Below are positions 1 through 12,493 of a DNA stretch of 64,000 nt, in pieces; within the stretch, counting starts at the first letter, position 1, and the number at the start of each line of letters is the position of its first letter. The DNA comes from Polytrichum commune (Eukaryota; Streptophyta; Polytrichopsida; Polytrichales; Polytrichaceae), in assembly GCA_950295325.1 (NCBI GenBank), contig OX485803.1, positions 35,851,554 through 35,915,553 on the forward strand. Direction: 5' to 3'. Made by a program: the position numbers and the translations under genes. The notes under the pieces were generated by a model, which was not told where the DNA came from, ran no database searches, and saw only the letters and a list, made by a program, of their open reading frames with translations.

Positions 1-2313
1 ATGTATACATGCTCTGAACAATCACATATTCTTGACAAAAACAATCACTATATTGGTTGCGGAAATTTGGCTAAAGATTCAAGCCACTCAAGTAAGTCGA
101 GTCGAGAATGTTGGGGACCCCTTATAGCATTGGGATATCCATTCTTAGGATATTTCACTATGTGGTTAGCATCATAGGGACTAGCAAAATTAAGATGGGA
201 TGAATCAATCATAGATTTATAGAACGAGAGGGAGTTGTTGCATATGAGCATATCTTTCATCCATCTATGCTAGAAACATGCTCTCATATGGTTGAGGTTA
301 ATTCGTTTCAATTGTGACCCAATAGACTAATTTGGGGGTCTTTGGAGTTGATTTCAGTGCTATTTCATCTTTAAAATAACAAATTTGGACCTGCATGTCA
401 TTCATAGTATTTTGTTGGATTTATGAGAGATATGCTCGTATGCAATAATTCTCCTTGACCAACTTATAGGGCGTATGTATTTCGTCAATCCACTTGCTCA
501 AGGGGCACAAATCCTAAGCCAACAATTAATTTTATGGACAAGTTATTGGGCACGTTGCCACAAAGGGAAACATGAGACTCAATGGAGGTGGGGTTACCAA
601 CAATCGAGGTATATGTGCCTTATGTGGTCATGGCTACACTTAACATCTAGTTCAATGTGGCATCGGGTTTGGTATGCGTGTAGATTATGATGGTCTCCAT
701 GATTTGTCAAAATGCACCAAGTATCATACAACACCCTCTCTAGTTGCCACCCTATAATAGATGGACGGATTTATCAAGGAACTTGTCAAATGGTCTATAA
801 CCATGTAATCAATCTTCTGTAGATCTAAAAACAAACCTTATATCATTGTAGTGTTCATGTATGCACCTTGAAAACAGCTACAATTACCTACATATATTGG
901 AAGTTCATAAAATCTATATATCAACAATGTACGAACATCACAGTCTTATTATATATTATTCACTATTAGTGCTCAACAATAGTTGCAATGCTCCATGATG
1001 TGCACGACCTTGTTGTAGTTTAAAGTTGGGGTTGGATACATGAATGTGGTCACCATGTAGTTAACCTTGCATAGATACATGAATACATGATGCTTGTGTT
1101 TGTAGTATAGTCATTGGCGTTTCCTCCCTATAATGGCTTTGGAGCACATCTTAGGTTAGTTGGAGCAAGTGTCTTGCAAGTGTCTTGCAATTATGGGATA
1201 TTGGAGTGGAGCAATGTTGGTCAATTATGGTCATTATCGCACCATATCTCGGGTATGGAATTGCCGTAACATGGATGATGCAATACCCACCACAAGTGTT
1301 TGTACTCTCCCATTTATTCCTAAGTTTTGTAGTAAGTGCGTTTGGATCAATGCGAGAAGTTATCTTGGAGTACGGGGTGGTAGGGTGGGTGTATGAATGG
1401 GATTGAACTCAAACATGAGGAACAAAATCTAGGGTTTTGAAAGATAATTACCAACATTCCATAAACATAGATCCCTCATGATTATGGAGTTGAAAACCAA
1501 CAATTTCCAAATTTAATACTTGATCCCAAAAGATGATGATGCCAATCGTTACTTATAAGTATTTGCCCAATTAGAAACATAATTCTTCTTGCTCCATGTC
1601 ACAAATTGATTGATGACCGGGGTTCACTCTTCGTTGGAATTCCAAAAGGTGCGCGTGGTGACTATAAAATAAAACCGCTATATACAAAAAAAAAATTGTA
1701 AAGAAAAACAAAGGCATACATACTATACATACTCACCTCCAGAGAAAATCATAGCACCCTACTTATTTGTACAGATCTAGGTGAAACCCTATATATACTT
1801 TTTAATTCTCAATAGTAGCCCTAGTTGTTAGAGTGAAGTGTATGTTAGTTGTGTTTGTTATATGTTGGGTTGCTAGATTCAAGCATGTATGATCATGTGA
1901 AACACAAGTTATTTATCAAAAAATAAAGTTTATGACATGTGAGGCCAAACCACCCACCCTTAAGCGTCCTAGTCCGGGTGAGGGAATGGATATCACATTC
2001 ATGTTTCCACAACTCCATTTGACCAAATTCGTGAGAATCCATTACATCTCCCATCAATCATTGCACACCAATCCATTCCACAATAATATTACAAGCGTTG
2101 ACAAACGCTCTTCTCTATTATCCCAATCATAACACCCCCTATTGCTACCCCAATATCATTCACACCCCAAATTCAACTGCTAATTCTACCATCCAATACT
2201 TTTTGTTTTCCTAGCTTATTAACGAACTAATTATTTAAACTAATATTAAGTGACAACCTAATTAACTATCTATTACCAAGTCCAATGTGGCACCACGGCA
2301 TTCCCATGTAAGG
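1..2313. other. AT-rich stretch without a supported gene
   Basis: I see no gene here. Open frames are short (under 80 codons), without recognisable motifs. Near 411-470 lies one copy of a motif (TGTTGGAT, then GAGAG, then a CAATAATTCTC-like end) that recurs near 28,033, 34,246 and 50,870, so part of this stretch is probably old transposon sequence. A small direct duplication of GCAAGTGTCTT sits at about 1165-1190. Confidence 0.5.
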
Positions 2314-2800
2314 CCGGCAGCTGCCTCCTTACACCAGCTAACCTTTGAAGTTCTTTCCCACTGCATCGGCAGCTGCCTCCTTATATCAGCTAACCTTTGA
2401 AGTTTTGTCCCACTGCCTCTTTATATAAGCTAACCTTTGAAGTTTTGTCCCAACTGCCTCAGCAGCTGCTGCCCTATTATATCAGCTAACCATTGAAGTT
2501 CTGTCCCACTGCCTCGGCAGCTACTGCCTTATTATATCAGCTAACCATTGAAGTTCTGTCCCACTGCCTCGGCAGCTGCCTCATTATATCAACTAACCTT
2601 TGAAGTTCTGTCCCAACTGCCTCGGCAGCTGCCTCATTATACCAACTAACCTTTGAAGTTCTGTCCCAACTGCCTCGGCAGCTGCTGCCTTATTATATCA
2701 GCTAACCATTGAAGTTCTGTCCCACTGCCTCGGCAGCTGCCTCCTTATATCAGCTAACCTTTGAAGTTTTGTCCCACTGCCTCGGCAGCTGCTGCCTTAT
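2314..2800. repeat. Minisatellite, about 9.5 copies of a 52-55 bp unit
   Basis: The unit runs: palindrome GGCAGCTGCC, a CCTTATATCAGC segment, CTAACCTTTGAAGTT, then TGTCCCACTGCCTC. Copies differ by substitutions and by expansion of the palindrome to CAGCAGCTGCTGCC; the third copy lacks the palindrome. Two variant classes (CTAACCTTTG and CTAACCATTG) are interspersed, suggesting that blocks of units were duplicated. It is not a CRISPR array: there are no unique spacers and the context is plant nuclear DNA. Confidence 0.93.
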
Positions 2801-3006
2801 ACTAGGTAAATATTCAAATCCTAATTAACCACACTAATCCCCTACTTGACCTCACTAATTCCCACAAGACCCTCTTACTAATCTTCCTACCTAATCACAC
2901 TAAATCCCCTAATAACCTCTTCCTAATTCACACATTTTTTCTAACTCTAAGAGCTCAAAATCCTAGAGAGGATGGGGAGAGAGAGAGAGAGGAGAAGAAG
3001 AGAGGA

Positions 3007-3122
3007 AAATGTTAGCTTCCCCATGTCCTGTGGACATCGGGTTGTTGGCATTACGAACGGACACTCTATTCACGCCGGCCCCTCAAAGGGACCGGAGTTT
3101 CTATCTATCTATCTATCTATCT
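3007..3122 (+). mobile_element. Short retroposon (SINE-like) with a TATC-repeat tail, longer copy
   Basis: A 116-bp segment ends in about seven TCTA/TATC units and is flanked by an exact 11-bp direct repeat, AGAAGAGAGGA (2996-3006 and 3123-3133). It contains two hairpins: ATGTCC-TGT-GGACAT near its 5' end, and a stem formed by CCGGCCCCT and AGGGACCGG with a three-base loop just before the tail. Its 3' two thirds recur at 33,956-34,016. Direct flanking repeats, a simple-repeat tail and 5' truncation of the second copy are hallmarks of target-primed reverse transcription. The flank is purine-rich, which weakens the 11-bp repeat slightly. No clear tRNA-type A or B box was seen, so the promoter class is unknown; it could be the 3' end of a LINE rather than a SINE. 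Confidence 0.7.
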
Positions 3123-3133
3123 AGAAGAGAGGA

Positions 3134-5700
3134 GAGGAGGAGGAGGAGAGGGCACCCAAGACCATAAACCCCTTAACATTCTCCTACTTAATAGGACCTT
3201 ATCCTATCCACTAAATCCTCACCCTCTAAACCAACAAGAACATGTTCTAATTCAAACATTTAAATCCAAGGCCCTTCCCCTTGCTTCATCAAACACTACT
3301 CACTTAACCAAAACACTCCCTAATGTCACTAAGCTTCTAATTAACCACACAAAATAGGCTTAAGGCCTAAAACATAAACCACACCAAGCCTCACTCTTTT
3401 TATACTTTTGATTGTTTCAATAACACTGCAAATGCAATTCTAAATAGATTCTAAACATAAAACAAATATGAGCACTCATTTTGGGCTCATATGACAACAA
3501 CAATGTGCCACAAATTATGTCTCGTGCACTATCTAAGTAACAATAGGATCAATGAAATTGAGAAAAATAAAATGATGTTATGTATAATTATGGGGTACAT
3601 TCAAATGAAGACTATGTACAAAATACTACCAAATAATTACCTTCATTACATCTGACCCTCACAACACTTCCCAAGGCTTTGGAAGCATCCTTGAAAAATT
3701 TCCAAGTCTTCAAAATTATGCCCTTGCTTGGGGAGGTGACTATTGGAATTTTAGAAAACCACATGAGATTAAAAAAGAAGGGACAATTTAATTTTTTTAT
3801 GGTAAAATTTATAATTTTGTTAGATCTACCATAGCATTGGAAATATGTCCCCTACATGATTATATGTAAAGTAGGGTGGTGAATAATTCCTTCATTTTAG
3901 TAATCAGTAGGAAAAAAAATAAGGTCACAAACATAGAATCCCCCTAAAAGTGTGTACTAGTATTAATAGAATAATTATGGGTTTGATTTATTGGATGAAG
4001 AAGTGTGTAATTTTTTGTCCGAATTTGAATCAGGCACGTTAGTATGGAGGAAAGTGTTGTGGGATTGTTTCTGGAGAGAAAATATGTTGGCACTCTTCAA
4101 CGGCCGTTGGACATGTGGGACCTCATTGGATGCTTAGAACCTAACAACCTCCATCATCACCCTCAATTGCTTCTTGCGATCGGTTTTGGTTTTGTCACAA
4201 CCTCAGTCCTTGATCGTCGAGCTCATGTTCTTTTCTGAGCATTTTCTAGGGTTTTTCATGCATATTGATGGTGCATAGTGCCCACTTCCTTTGCAATGTT
4301 CTATGTGTGTATTTGGTTTAAGATTTAACTTTCATGGTTCGAATCTTCTTTGTTGGTTTTTTATTGCGAATTATTTTGGGGGTTTTGGGAATGGTCTTGC
4401 AAGGTATGAATTTAGAGTTACAGTTTGGCATGAGAATGAAGAAGATCAAGGTGTATACACTCACTGATGAATGAACATCTCCAAAGTGCATTGGAACTAT
4501 GAAAGGAGAGGATGGAGAATCTTTTGTAAACCTAAGAGTGTGCCTAGAAAAAAATATTTAAAGTTTGAACTCCAATATTGAAATCTAGATGAGTGTTGTA
4601 GACTGATAGCCAATCTTGAATCCCTTAATGACCTTGAGGATAAGGTTTTCATGATCCTTGCCCTTTACAAGGAAATTGAAGATTTGGCTTACAAACGACA
4701 ACACCTTGGAGGTGAGTACCACTTCATGGACACAGTTCAGAGTAATGAAGTTGAGGACATGATGTCACAAACTCCCACTGTCGAGACTGGTGGATACAAT
4801 GAAATCCGTGCAAATCCATCCTCTTGTTCTTTGAATTATTTTAATTCAATAGTTGAATCCGCCAACTCATTCCTTTTAAAAAAAACTTAAAAGAAAACAT
4901 CTAGGAACAATAGGGTTAGTGGTCCAAATGGAAAATGTTTGCTACAACCACAAATTGTGTCAATTGAGCTCATGACAATGTATATGGAGGGAGAGGTGAT
5001 ATTGCGCAAAACAAGAATTGAAAGAAAGTCATGGTGAGAGTTTAAAGGATTTCATGCAAGCAATGGACATTTTGTTGAAGACTCATAGCAAATGATAAAG
5101 AGGATGTTTTTTGAGTGGATTGCACAAAGAAAGAGAAACTTTCCCGTAAATGAATTGTTGCAAGAGTTCGAGCGGCATTTTATAATATTGTCGGTATCCA
5201 AAAAGATGACATTTATATTGAAGAAGACAAAATTGTTTGTACAAGCGGCGGATCTTTGGTTGTAAGTAATGATCGAATATCTTTTAGAGGATTGCAATGA
5301 ATAGCGAGGCATAAAGAAGGATTGGAAGGACGTTAAGGAGCGGTAAAAGAGACAACAATGTCAAGATAAAACAATTGTGAGTGATGATGTCGCTTTTGCT
5401 TTCTCCCCTTACAAGCAAAGTCTTGATAAACCTTGCAATGTAATTCCGAAGAGTTGATGATTTGGATTTAGATGTATTAATCAAAAGCACAAGAAATTTG
5501 AAGTTAAAATTTGCTTGACGTGAAGAGAAAGGTCAAACATCTGATCACTTGGCAAAACCAACTTAAGATCAATGGAAAGAAAATGTATTGTTAAATGTGA
5601 TGTGATAGTATGGATCAAGCACGAAGAAAATATGATGATTTTACAAACGTATTGTGCAAAAATATTGGTTTTTTTTAAATAAAAATAAAAATGAACAATT
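3134..5700. other. No supported gene; pyrimidine-rich flank, then AT-rich DNA
   Basis: Positions 3134-3160 continue a GA-rich tract. The rest has only short frames. The largest, at 4651-4890, shows no motif I recognise. The region from about 4400 onward might be the upstream part of the decayed retroelement suggested at 5740-6705, but I could not identify gag. Confidence 0.4.
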
Positions 5701-5739
5701 CATGTGAAGGAAAGTGGAACACAATTAAAGACAAATGTT

Positions 5740-6705
5740 GGCAAAGGTGTAATGAAGACATTAGTGGATGGTATTTTAGATATGGGTGCATCTACATATG
5801 CTATTGGATTGGTATATGGTTCAAATTTTGAATCATGAGGTATTCAATTCTTTGAGGCCATATGCTTTAAAATGCACATTCTTTAAATAAATATTATTAA
5901 GTGCCAATGAATTTATTCACCAAACAACGAAATGGGTGATCCAGTTCATAGTTTGTTGGTTCATCCTTACATTGCGAGATCACAACATGAAGCAATGTTT
6001 GAAGATAAACAAAAAACTATATATATATATATATGAAGGAGGTGATGGATCATCTAAAAGATGTACTCGAGGTGATAAAGGGTGGCAACAATCAAATCCA
6101 TGACGTGAGGGACAATGGAGGAGGCAATATTTTCCACAAAGTAGAAAGCTATGGATATTCTAAAATGAAAAGATAAGGCTTATGCTTACAAATTACATTC
6201 AAACATTGAAAAAGACACTAGAAGAACAAATTTTGAATGGAAATGTAGAATTCACCGTGGGAGAGATTCTAGGCATTGCAAAGCGTGAATTTCATGAGGT
6301 CATTATTGATATCATTAAGAGAATACATCAAGTGCCGTTTGAAAATGATATTGCCAAATAGTTAAGAAATGAGATGCATGAGGGATGATGATATTGACAA
6401 TCCGTCATTAAGATAAGTGTTTCGAGTAAAATTTGAAAATGATGGATATGAGAGGTTGGATTATTGCCCAAGCCATTATTCATGGAAGCATTGATGGTGG
6501 TTTGGATATGGGTGCATTCACATTGAGGGTGCAATGTGAGTTTAGCGAAGATGAAAGCATTTGTGGAGTGGTGGATGAAATATGTTTTAGAGATACTATG
6601 GGCGAAATAAAATATTTGTTAGATTATGAGTGTGATGGAGATGATGGAGTAATCAATATTCGTTTTAAGGAATGTTATGATAAAAATAAGGCTTTCATTG
6701 ATTAA
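5740..6705 (+). pseudogene. Possible decayed retrotransposon gag-protease remnant
   Basis: Two stretches read like a retropepsin active-site region: near 5756-5800 the plus strand reads LVDGILDMGAST, and near 6495-6515 it reads IDGGLDMGAF, comparable to the D-x-GA-S/T core of LTR-retrotransposon proteases. Between them a stretch with ILNGNVEFTVGEILGIAKRE resembles the leucine-rich segment preceding the protease in Ty3/Gypsy polyproteins. The longest open piece is 6433-6705 (90 codons). Stops and frameshifts are frequent and no reverse transcriptase motif was found. This is weak evidence based on short motifs; chance similarity is possible. Confidence 0.25.
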
Positions 6706-9700
6706 AAAAGTCGATTCAAGATGTGAGGTTTTAGTTTTAAATATTGGATTACGTGGATATTGCAATCCATTGAATTAGTATCCAATTTATAAGAAAAAAC
6801 TATATTTAATGAAATCAATTTAGTTTTGTGAATAAAATGACTTGTTAGAAACTAACTTGTTTTTTTTAACACATTTAGATTACAAAATTTATACTACTAA
6901 AAGCCATGTGCTTCTAGACAAACACAAATAACAAGACTCCGGCCAAAGACCCACCCTCTATAGTATAGTTTGGTGATCTTGGTCTTTATAGACTTAATTT
7001 AGAAGTTAAAACTAAACATGCTAGATCAATGAAGGAAAAAGTGTATAATCACAAGTCCAAGGGTTACAATGCTACTCGTATAAGAGGGAGTAAATAAATA
7101 GTCACATCATATTACTAGTACAAAGACAGGATCATAAGTAGCTCAAGTTATGAGATACCATCTTGGTACTACATTATGACTCTCGACTGGTATGAAGGGG
7201 TGGTTTATACTAATATTACCTTCAAGGATATCATTGTTAACATGGTATTAATAACTTCTAGGTAGTAGGGCAATGTACACTAGAAGGGGTACCTTACAAG
7301 TGTAGCAGAGAGAGAGAGCTCCAATTGAGCTACTGACCTTTTTTTATCACAATATTGCATAAATGCAATTTAAAGCAATTGTGCCCATGAAGAGGCGAAC
7401 GAGAGAAAGATCTAAAGCCTTTGTAATTTATAATAGAGGTGTTGACTAAACTTATATTAAGATATCAATGCTCATGCATCTACAGTAGAATAAATGTAAT
7501 ATTTATCATAAGCACTCAACTCTAATGTATGATATATGGCCATTTATTGTGGATTTCAAACACTACATATGATCTCTGTGTCTATTTGGATTGCATGTGC
7601 ATCAATTTATCTTAGCCGGTGTAGTGGCGCTACCTCATTGCATTCAAGGGACAATATGTCATATTTGATGTTGCGGTGGCACCATCACCTGATACTACAC
7701 CCTCACATCATGGTGGTGGCTCAATGGCAACGATGATCTACCTCAATGATGATAAGGTGCCTATACGGAAAGTTCCTAGGGGATCTCGATAGACTGTGTA
7801 AGTTTGCCATTTGTTTCATGTTTGTTTGATTTTAAAGCCATACAGCATGTTATTCTCCAATAATGAGTACTACTCATCTTAGTTTTGTTTCTAGATAATT
7901 AAAATACGTGATGTCCCCTCCTACTTGCACGATTATCCCATTATATGAAGAGGGGATTGAAAAGGCTAAGGTTGCAACTTTGCAACCTCAACACTGTTGC
8001 ACTGAAGTAGGTCATCAGTTTATGATTGTCATATCTTGCCATTTGTAGATGTCAAGGTGGAGGTGGTACCAAGGTACGGGCGTTTCTTTTCTTTTCTTTT
8101 TCTTTCAAGGTGGAGGTCCAATGTATTGAACATGCTATTGTTAGCGAGGTGGAAGAGGGAATAGAAGAAAATAGGGGTAGTTATGGAGCTTCTACGCATG
8201 GTTCTATGTAGGCTACATTGAATGTGCTCATTTCTTGGATTTGTGTGAGAATGTTTGGATATTTGTCTTTCTTCTAAATTACCACAACAAGTGAAATTTG
8301 TTTGTGTGAGCAATTTCTACTAAAAACTTGAATTGATGCTAAAAAAAACCTCAAGTTTCATTCTTTTGCAATGCCTCTATCAATTCATTTCTCAAATCTA
8401 CATGATTTCTATAAATATACTTTAGAGCATGCTCAATGCTTACAATGTGCTTACATTCTTTTGAGTGGAAGTGATTGATGAATCTAATGTTACGATTAAA
8501 ATCATATCTGAACACTTGTACCAAGCTTGTGGTTGTTGATTGCAGAAGTGAAGTAAGGTTCTTTTGCACTTTGTTTGCACTCCCTTTTCAAATTACTATA
8601 ACAAAGATGCTATTATTTATGCCAAAATACCACATGTATATTATACTAGTGGGTGTATTTCCAAATAATTTCCCTCCCTCCCTCATTGCTCACATATTAC
8701 CTTCCATTGCTTATTGCTCACATCATAGGATTCTACGATTGGTCAATGAAATCAATCCAAGGTGGACTTATAATCTAGGTAGAATTTATTTTCTCTCATT
8801 TTGCATCATAACATTATTAAGATATTGCAAGTTGTACAATGGGGCCCTTTATTAGTGAAAATGATTCCAGAATACTGGCCACATTCAATCTCAATGTGGA
8901 ATATACCCAGGTTGGCATGGTCTGCCGTAGTTGCATGTCAGCCCATCTACATAAAATGTTACAAAATCTACACTACATATGTAATTTAGAGTCACCATTT
9001 CTAATCGTCTTGCTCAATACCAAATTGTAAACCGCGGTATAGTGTCACAACCAATAAATGTTAACCCCACATTATTTGTCATTCCTTGTAAAAAAAAATT
9101 TGCAGACTATATATTTACAGTGTTGCAATTACTGTCACTTACATAATGGATTTTCATCCAATTTTAATTCATCCATGACAATATTTCATCACAAGTTGTT
9201 GACAAGAGAAGGTAAGGTTTTGGCCAATGGACGAACTCATTCATCATCCATGACAGTATCTGTTCACTCATCCATAAGAAGTGTCATTCAAAAAACATTC
9301 CATATGACTCTCAATATCACATTTAGTATAGAATTCACAAGCCTCGTTAACCGAACCTGTTGCCGGCCAATTCCGGGACCACATGACCGGCACCCAATTG
9401 CAAAAAATCATCTCTCAGACCCTCACAAGGAGAAGCTCATGAGCCACGATGATTATACGAACGAGAAATCTGGGTCTCGGAAGCAGATCACCCCACAAGA
9501 TTCTTTTTGTTCATTTCGCAATCCGTGAGACAGTGCAAGTGGTTTGATGCTTGATCCTGCTCTCACCTTCAAACAATATGGGCCGAGGATTCTCGGAGGG
9601 ATTATGTTGTGTACTCAATGGAAGGTATCTCAAAGAAGGGCCTCAGCAGCCTGTAGTTAAAATTTGCAATCTACTGTAGCTTCAAAGAAAATGCAACCCG

Positions 9701-10360
9701 AGTTATGTCTCGTAGCTAATCTATGCACTCGGCGGGTGGTTGGACGAATTCAATAGCTGCATGAAAAATGTATATCCTTGTGCTTGAAGGTTGATTTGGG
9801 TTCTAGATGCTATACAGTCGTTGATATTTTCTGTTTCATCCTTTGATGTCTGTTTGGCAACATTCGACTCCAAAGGCATTCGTAGATCGTCATGGGGGAC
9901 ATTCCACGGGGCCAGCTCTGTGGACTTGGTGGAAAGCCAACGGCAAGACATGACTTCTGTGGATGTGCAGTCTCGAGTACCAGATGTGGCAGACTTCAAG
10001 CTTGAATGGAAGGTTTTTGCCACTGACAACCACTTGAAGGCTAGCGATTCCGTCCTCTTTACCCAAGACCCTGGTCTCCAAGTCCAGATTCACAGTCCAT
10101 AATTTCAGCCGGCTCGGGGTGGAGTCGACCAACTGATCTTCCACAGATTCTGCCTCCCTTCAATTTAACCTTTCTTAACCTTCATAGCTTTGGGAGTCAA
10201 TGTTGGAGATATCGCCGACGAAAGGGCAGAGCGAGGAGTCAGACATAAGTGAATCTGACAACCCCCAAACATGATTCAATTTCCTTTCCGACACTTACAC
10301 AGACACAAGTGGCGGCTCTGATCCCTACATTGTTGGTTTCTTTCTGGCTCGTCAATTATG
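6706..10360. other. No supported gene; open frames without motifs
   Basis: Frames at 8475-8855 and 9058-9528 are long enough to notice, but their translations lack domain signatures and look compositionally like translated AT-rich DNA. Around 9,350-10,300 the base composition rises and a short acidic frame (MLEISPTKGQSEESD, from 10,200) reads gene-like for 24 codons, then stops. I cannot assign it. Confidence 0.4.
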
Positions 10361-10760
10361 GATTTCTATGTTTTGAACATAATAGAAATCCAGCATAAAG
10401 TACACAATGAAATGCCTCAACTTATACAAGAATGTGTTTAGTATCTACGTCAGTTGATATAGGAAAGCAACACGTTCTTGTAATGTATGCAGAAATCGTG
10501 GAAACAAATTCAAAGTAGCATGTAGTGCGTGTGACATTCTACTTGTTTTGCAGGGAGTTTCTGCTTCAATTTTTGTTTCGAACATAGAAATCCAGCATAG
10601 CATACACAAAAGGAATGCTGCAACTACAACTACAAGAATATTCTTAGTATTGGCGTTGGTTGATGAAGGTATTTCGGTTATGAAGCATGTAGGATAATCA
10701 CAAGTTTAGGTGTTGTCCATCGTACTAGCTAGTTCTTGACATTTTCGAAAAAGAAAACGT
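10361..10760. repeat. Degenerate tandem duplication, period about 202 bp
   Basis: GAAATCCAGCATA occurs at 10,385 and 10,587, each followed by a related sequence (acacaA..GAAATGC / ..GGAATGC, then CAAC..ACAAGAAT, then a TTAGTAT segment and TTGAT). The two halves are clearly related over at least 90 bp and then diverge. Confidence 0.7.
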
Positions 10761-11154
10761 TGAAGTTTGATCTCAATCTTCGATTTCGGAACTCACTCTC
10801 TGCAAAATGAGTGCCCTCTACCTCAGAAGCTCAAATCACATACACTGTCAAATATCGCTCGAATGTCAGACAATTTTGAACTATATTGGAAACCGAACGC
10901 TAACAGCTCTGATGAATAATGTTATGATAATGAATTACCACAATAATTCATTTAATGTAGATAATGGGATTGGCTTTTGGTTACATTTGGCTATGGCCGA
11001 GTGCAGTTTGCCCTTTGGGCCATATGTCTCAAGGAGGGACCATGCTAAATTGTTGGGGCTTGAGGCACCATGGGTTTTTAAGCCAAGGCATGCTTTTGTG
11101 CAACTTTCAAGAGATAATCGACTTCCGTTCATGTAGAACCCCCATCTTCTTTTG

Positions 11155-11437
11155 TTGGCTCTGTCTGTAGGACAGAGACTATGCATCAACTTCTTCGTTT
11201 CAAGAGCAAATTTCCTAACCACTTTGTGTTCACACTTGGACGTTACTTGTTCTTGTTATTGTTGGTCCACTTTATGTAATGTGGATGTTATCTATAGTTT
11301 ATTGGCACTGTCTGTAGGACAGAGACTATGCATCAACTTCTTCATTTCAAGAGCAAATTTCCTAACCACTTTGCATTCACACTTGGACGTTACTTGTTAT
11401 TGTTATTGTTGGTCCACTTTATGTAATGTGGACATTA
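11155..11437. repeat. Tandem duplication of a 147-bp unit
   Basis: Two nearly identical copies (11,155-11,301 and 11,302-11,437), each starting TTGGCWCTGTCTGTAGGACAG and ending near CACTTTATGTAATGTGGA. Because 147 is divisible by three, the duplication keeps a frame open and creates a 96-codon frame with repeated peptide, which should not be taken as a gene. High identity suggests a recent duplication. Confidence 0.92.
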
Positions 11438-12493
11438 AATAAAATTATATATGTGTGTGTATATATATAACACTATAATTGCTTCCTAAAATGCATTGAA
11501 AGAAATCTAGTTAACTATAGTTATTTCGGCAGATCTTGATTATGTATTCTAAAAATTTCGGGTAATAAATGGATAGCTTCAATTCTTGACCTGCATTTGA
11601 GAAGAAGGTGCACAAAATCCAAGAAAAGTTTTGTATAGTAAATAGCCATGGATTGGCATGAGCAAAGTAAACAACTATAATTGTGGTCTTTCATAGTAAA
11701 GGACAGAGCCTCACGGTTCTACCGTTTTCTTGTTTGGATTCCGAAGTTGAATCGTTGACTTCTACACATATGAAAGAAAAGGAAAAAGAGAAAAGAAAAT
11801 AATGTGAGTTTTTGAATTATTTGACGTGACTATGAGCCCATTCATCTTTCATAACCATGTTTGACCAAACTCCAAGGTAAGGTGTATATGACCTTCCTTT
11901 CGAAAGGTGGTCTCTATGGGTCCTATGTATTCGTTATCCTGTAGAACTTACAAGGTTGTGTGTTTAGTCACGGTGGTGGGTTTACCGGTGTTTCTTTTCT
12001 TCGTCTTCTTTTTCTTTTTTTGGCTCAAGTTTTCTATTGTTGGGGATTAGATGGGTGAGGACTTTATGGTGTTTTAGTGTATGGCCTTCGTCAAGTTCTT
12101 AATAGTAGGTTTTAGTAAGTTTCTGAGTTTTTGAGTTTCGTTATAGAGTGTTCTTGGATGGCTCCCCATACCCCCAACCGTGATGGTGATTAGTGGATTG
12201 ATGTTCCATCCCCTTGTTTTGGGATGTTGGTTAGTGGGTCGTATTTGTTATGTTTGGTTTTTATGCCCGTTTTGGAAATCGGTCATGATAGTATGTAAAT
12301 ACTATGAGTTGTATTGTGTACGCATGGTTTGGGGTTAAGGGGGGTTGGTTATGATTTGGGGCTCCTAGTATGCATTGTATGTCTAGTCTTAGTTTGGCCA
12401 TGCATTGACAAGTGGCGGTGGGGCATGTGCATGTGAGTAGCCAATCAAGTATAGTTGGGTTTGGGGATTTGTTGTTGATGGTTCTGGCATTTG

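Noticed and set aside
2314-2800. Regular repeat array that could suggest a CRISPR
   Set aside because: Units are contiguous with no unique spacers, and the window is plant nuclear DNA.
4337-4350. GGTTCGAATC resembling a tRNA B box
   Set aside because: No cloverleaf can be drawn around it and no A box or acceptor stem is present.
8475-8855. 126-codon open frame with hydrophobic stretches
   Set aside because: Hydrophobicity follows from T-rich codons; overlapping frames on both strands and no motif.
9058-9528. 156-codon open frame
   Set aside because: No domain or motif, translation typical of random AT-rich sequence, no splice context supporting a gene.
11152-11442. 96-codon frame with an internally repeated peptide
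   Set aside because: Product of a 147-bp (multiple of three) DNA duplication, not of a protein domain.
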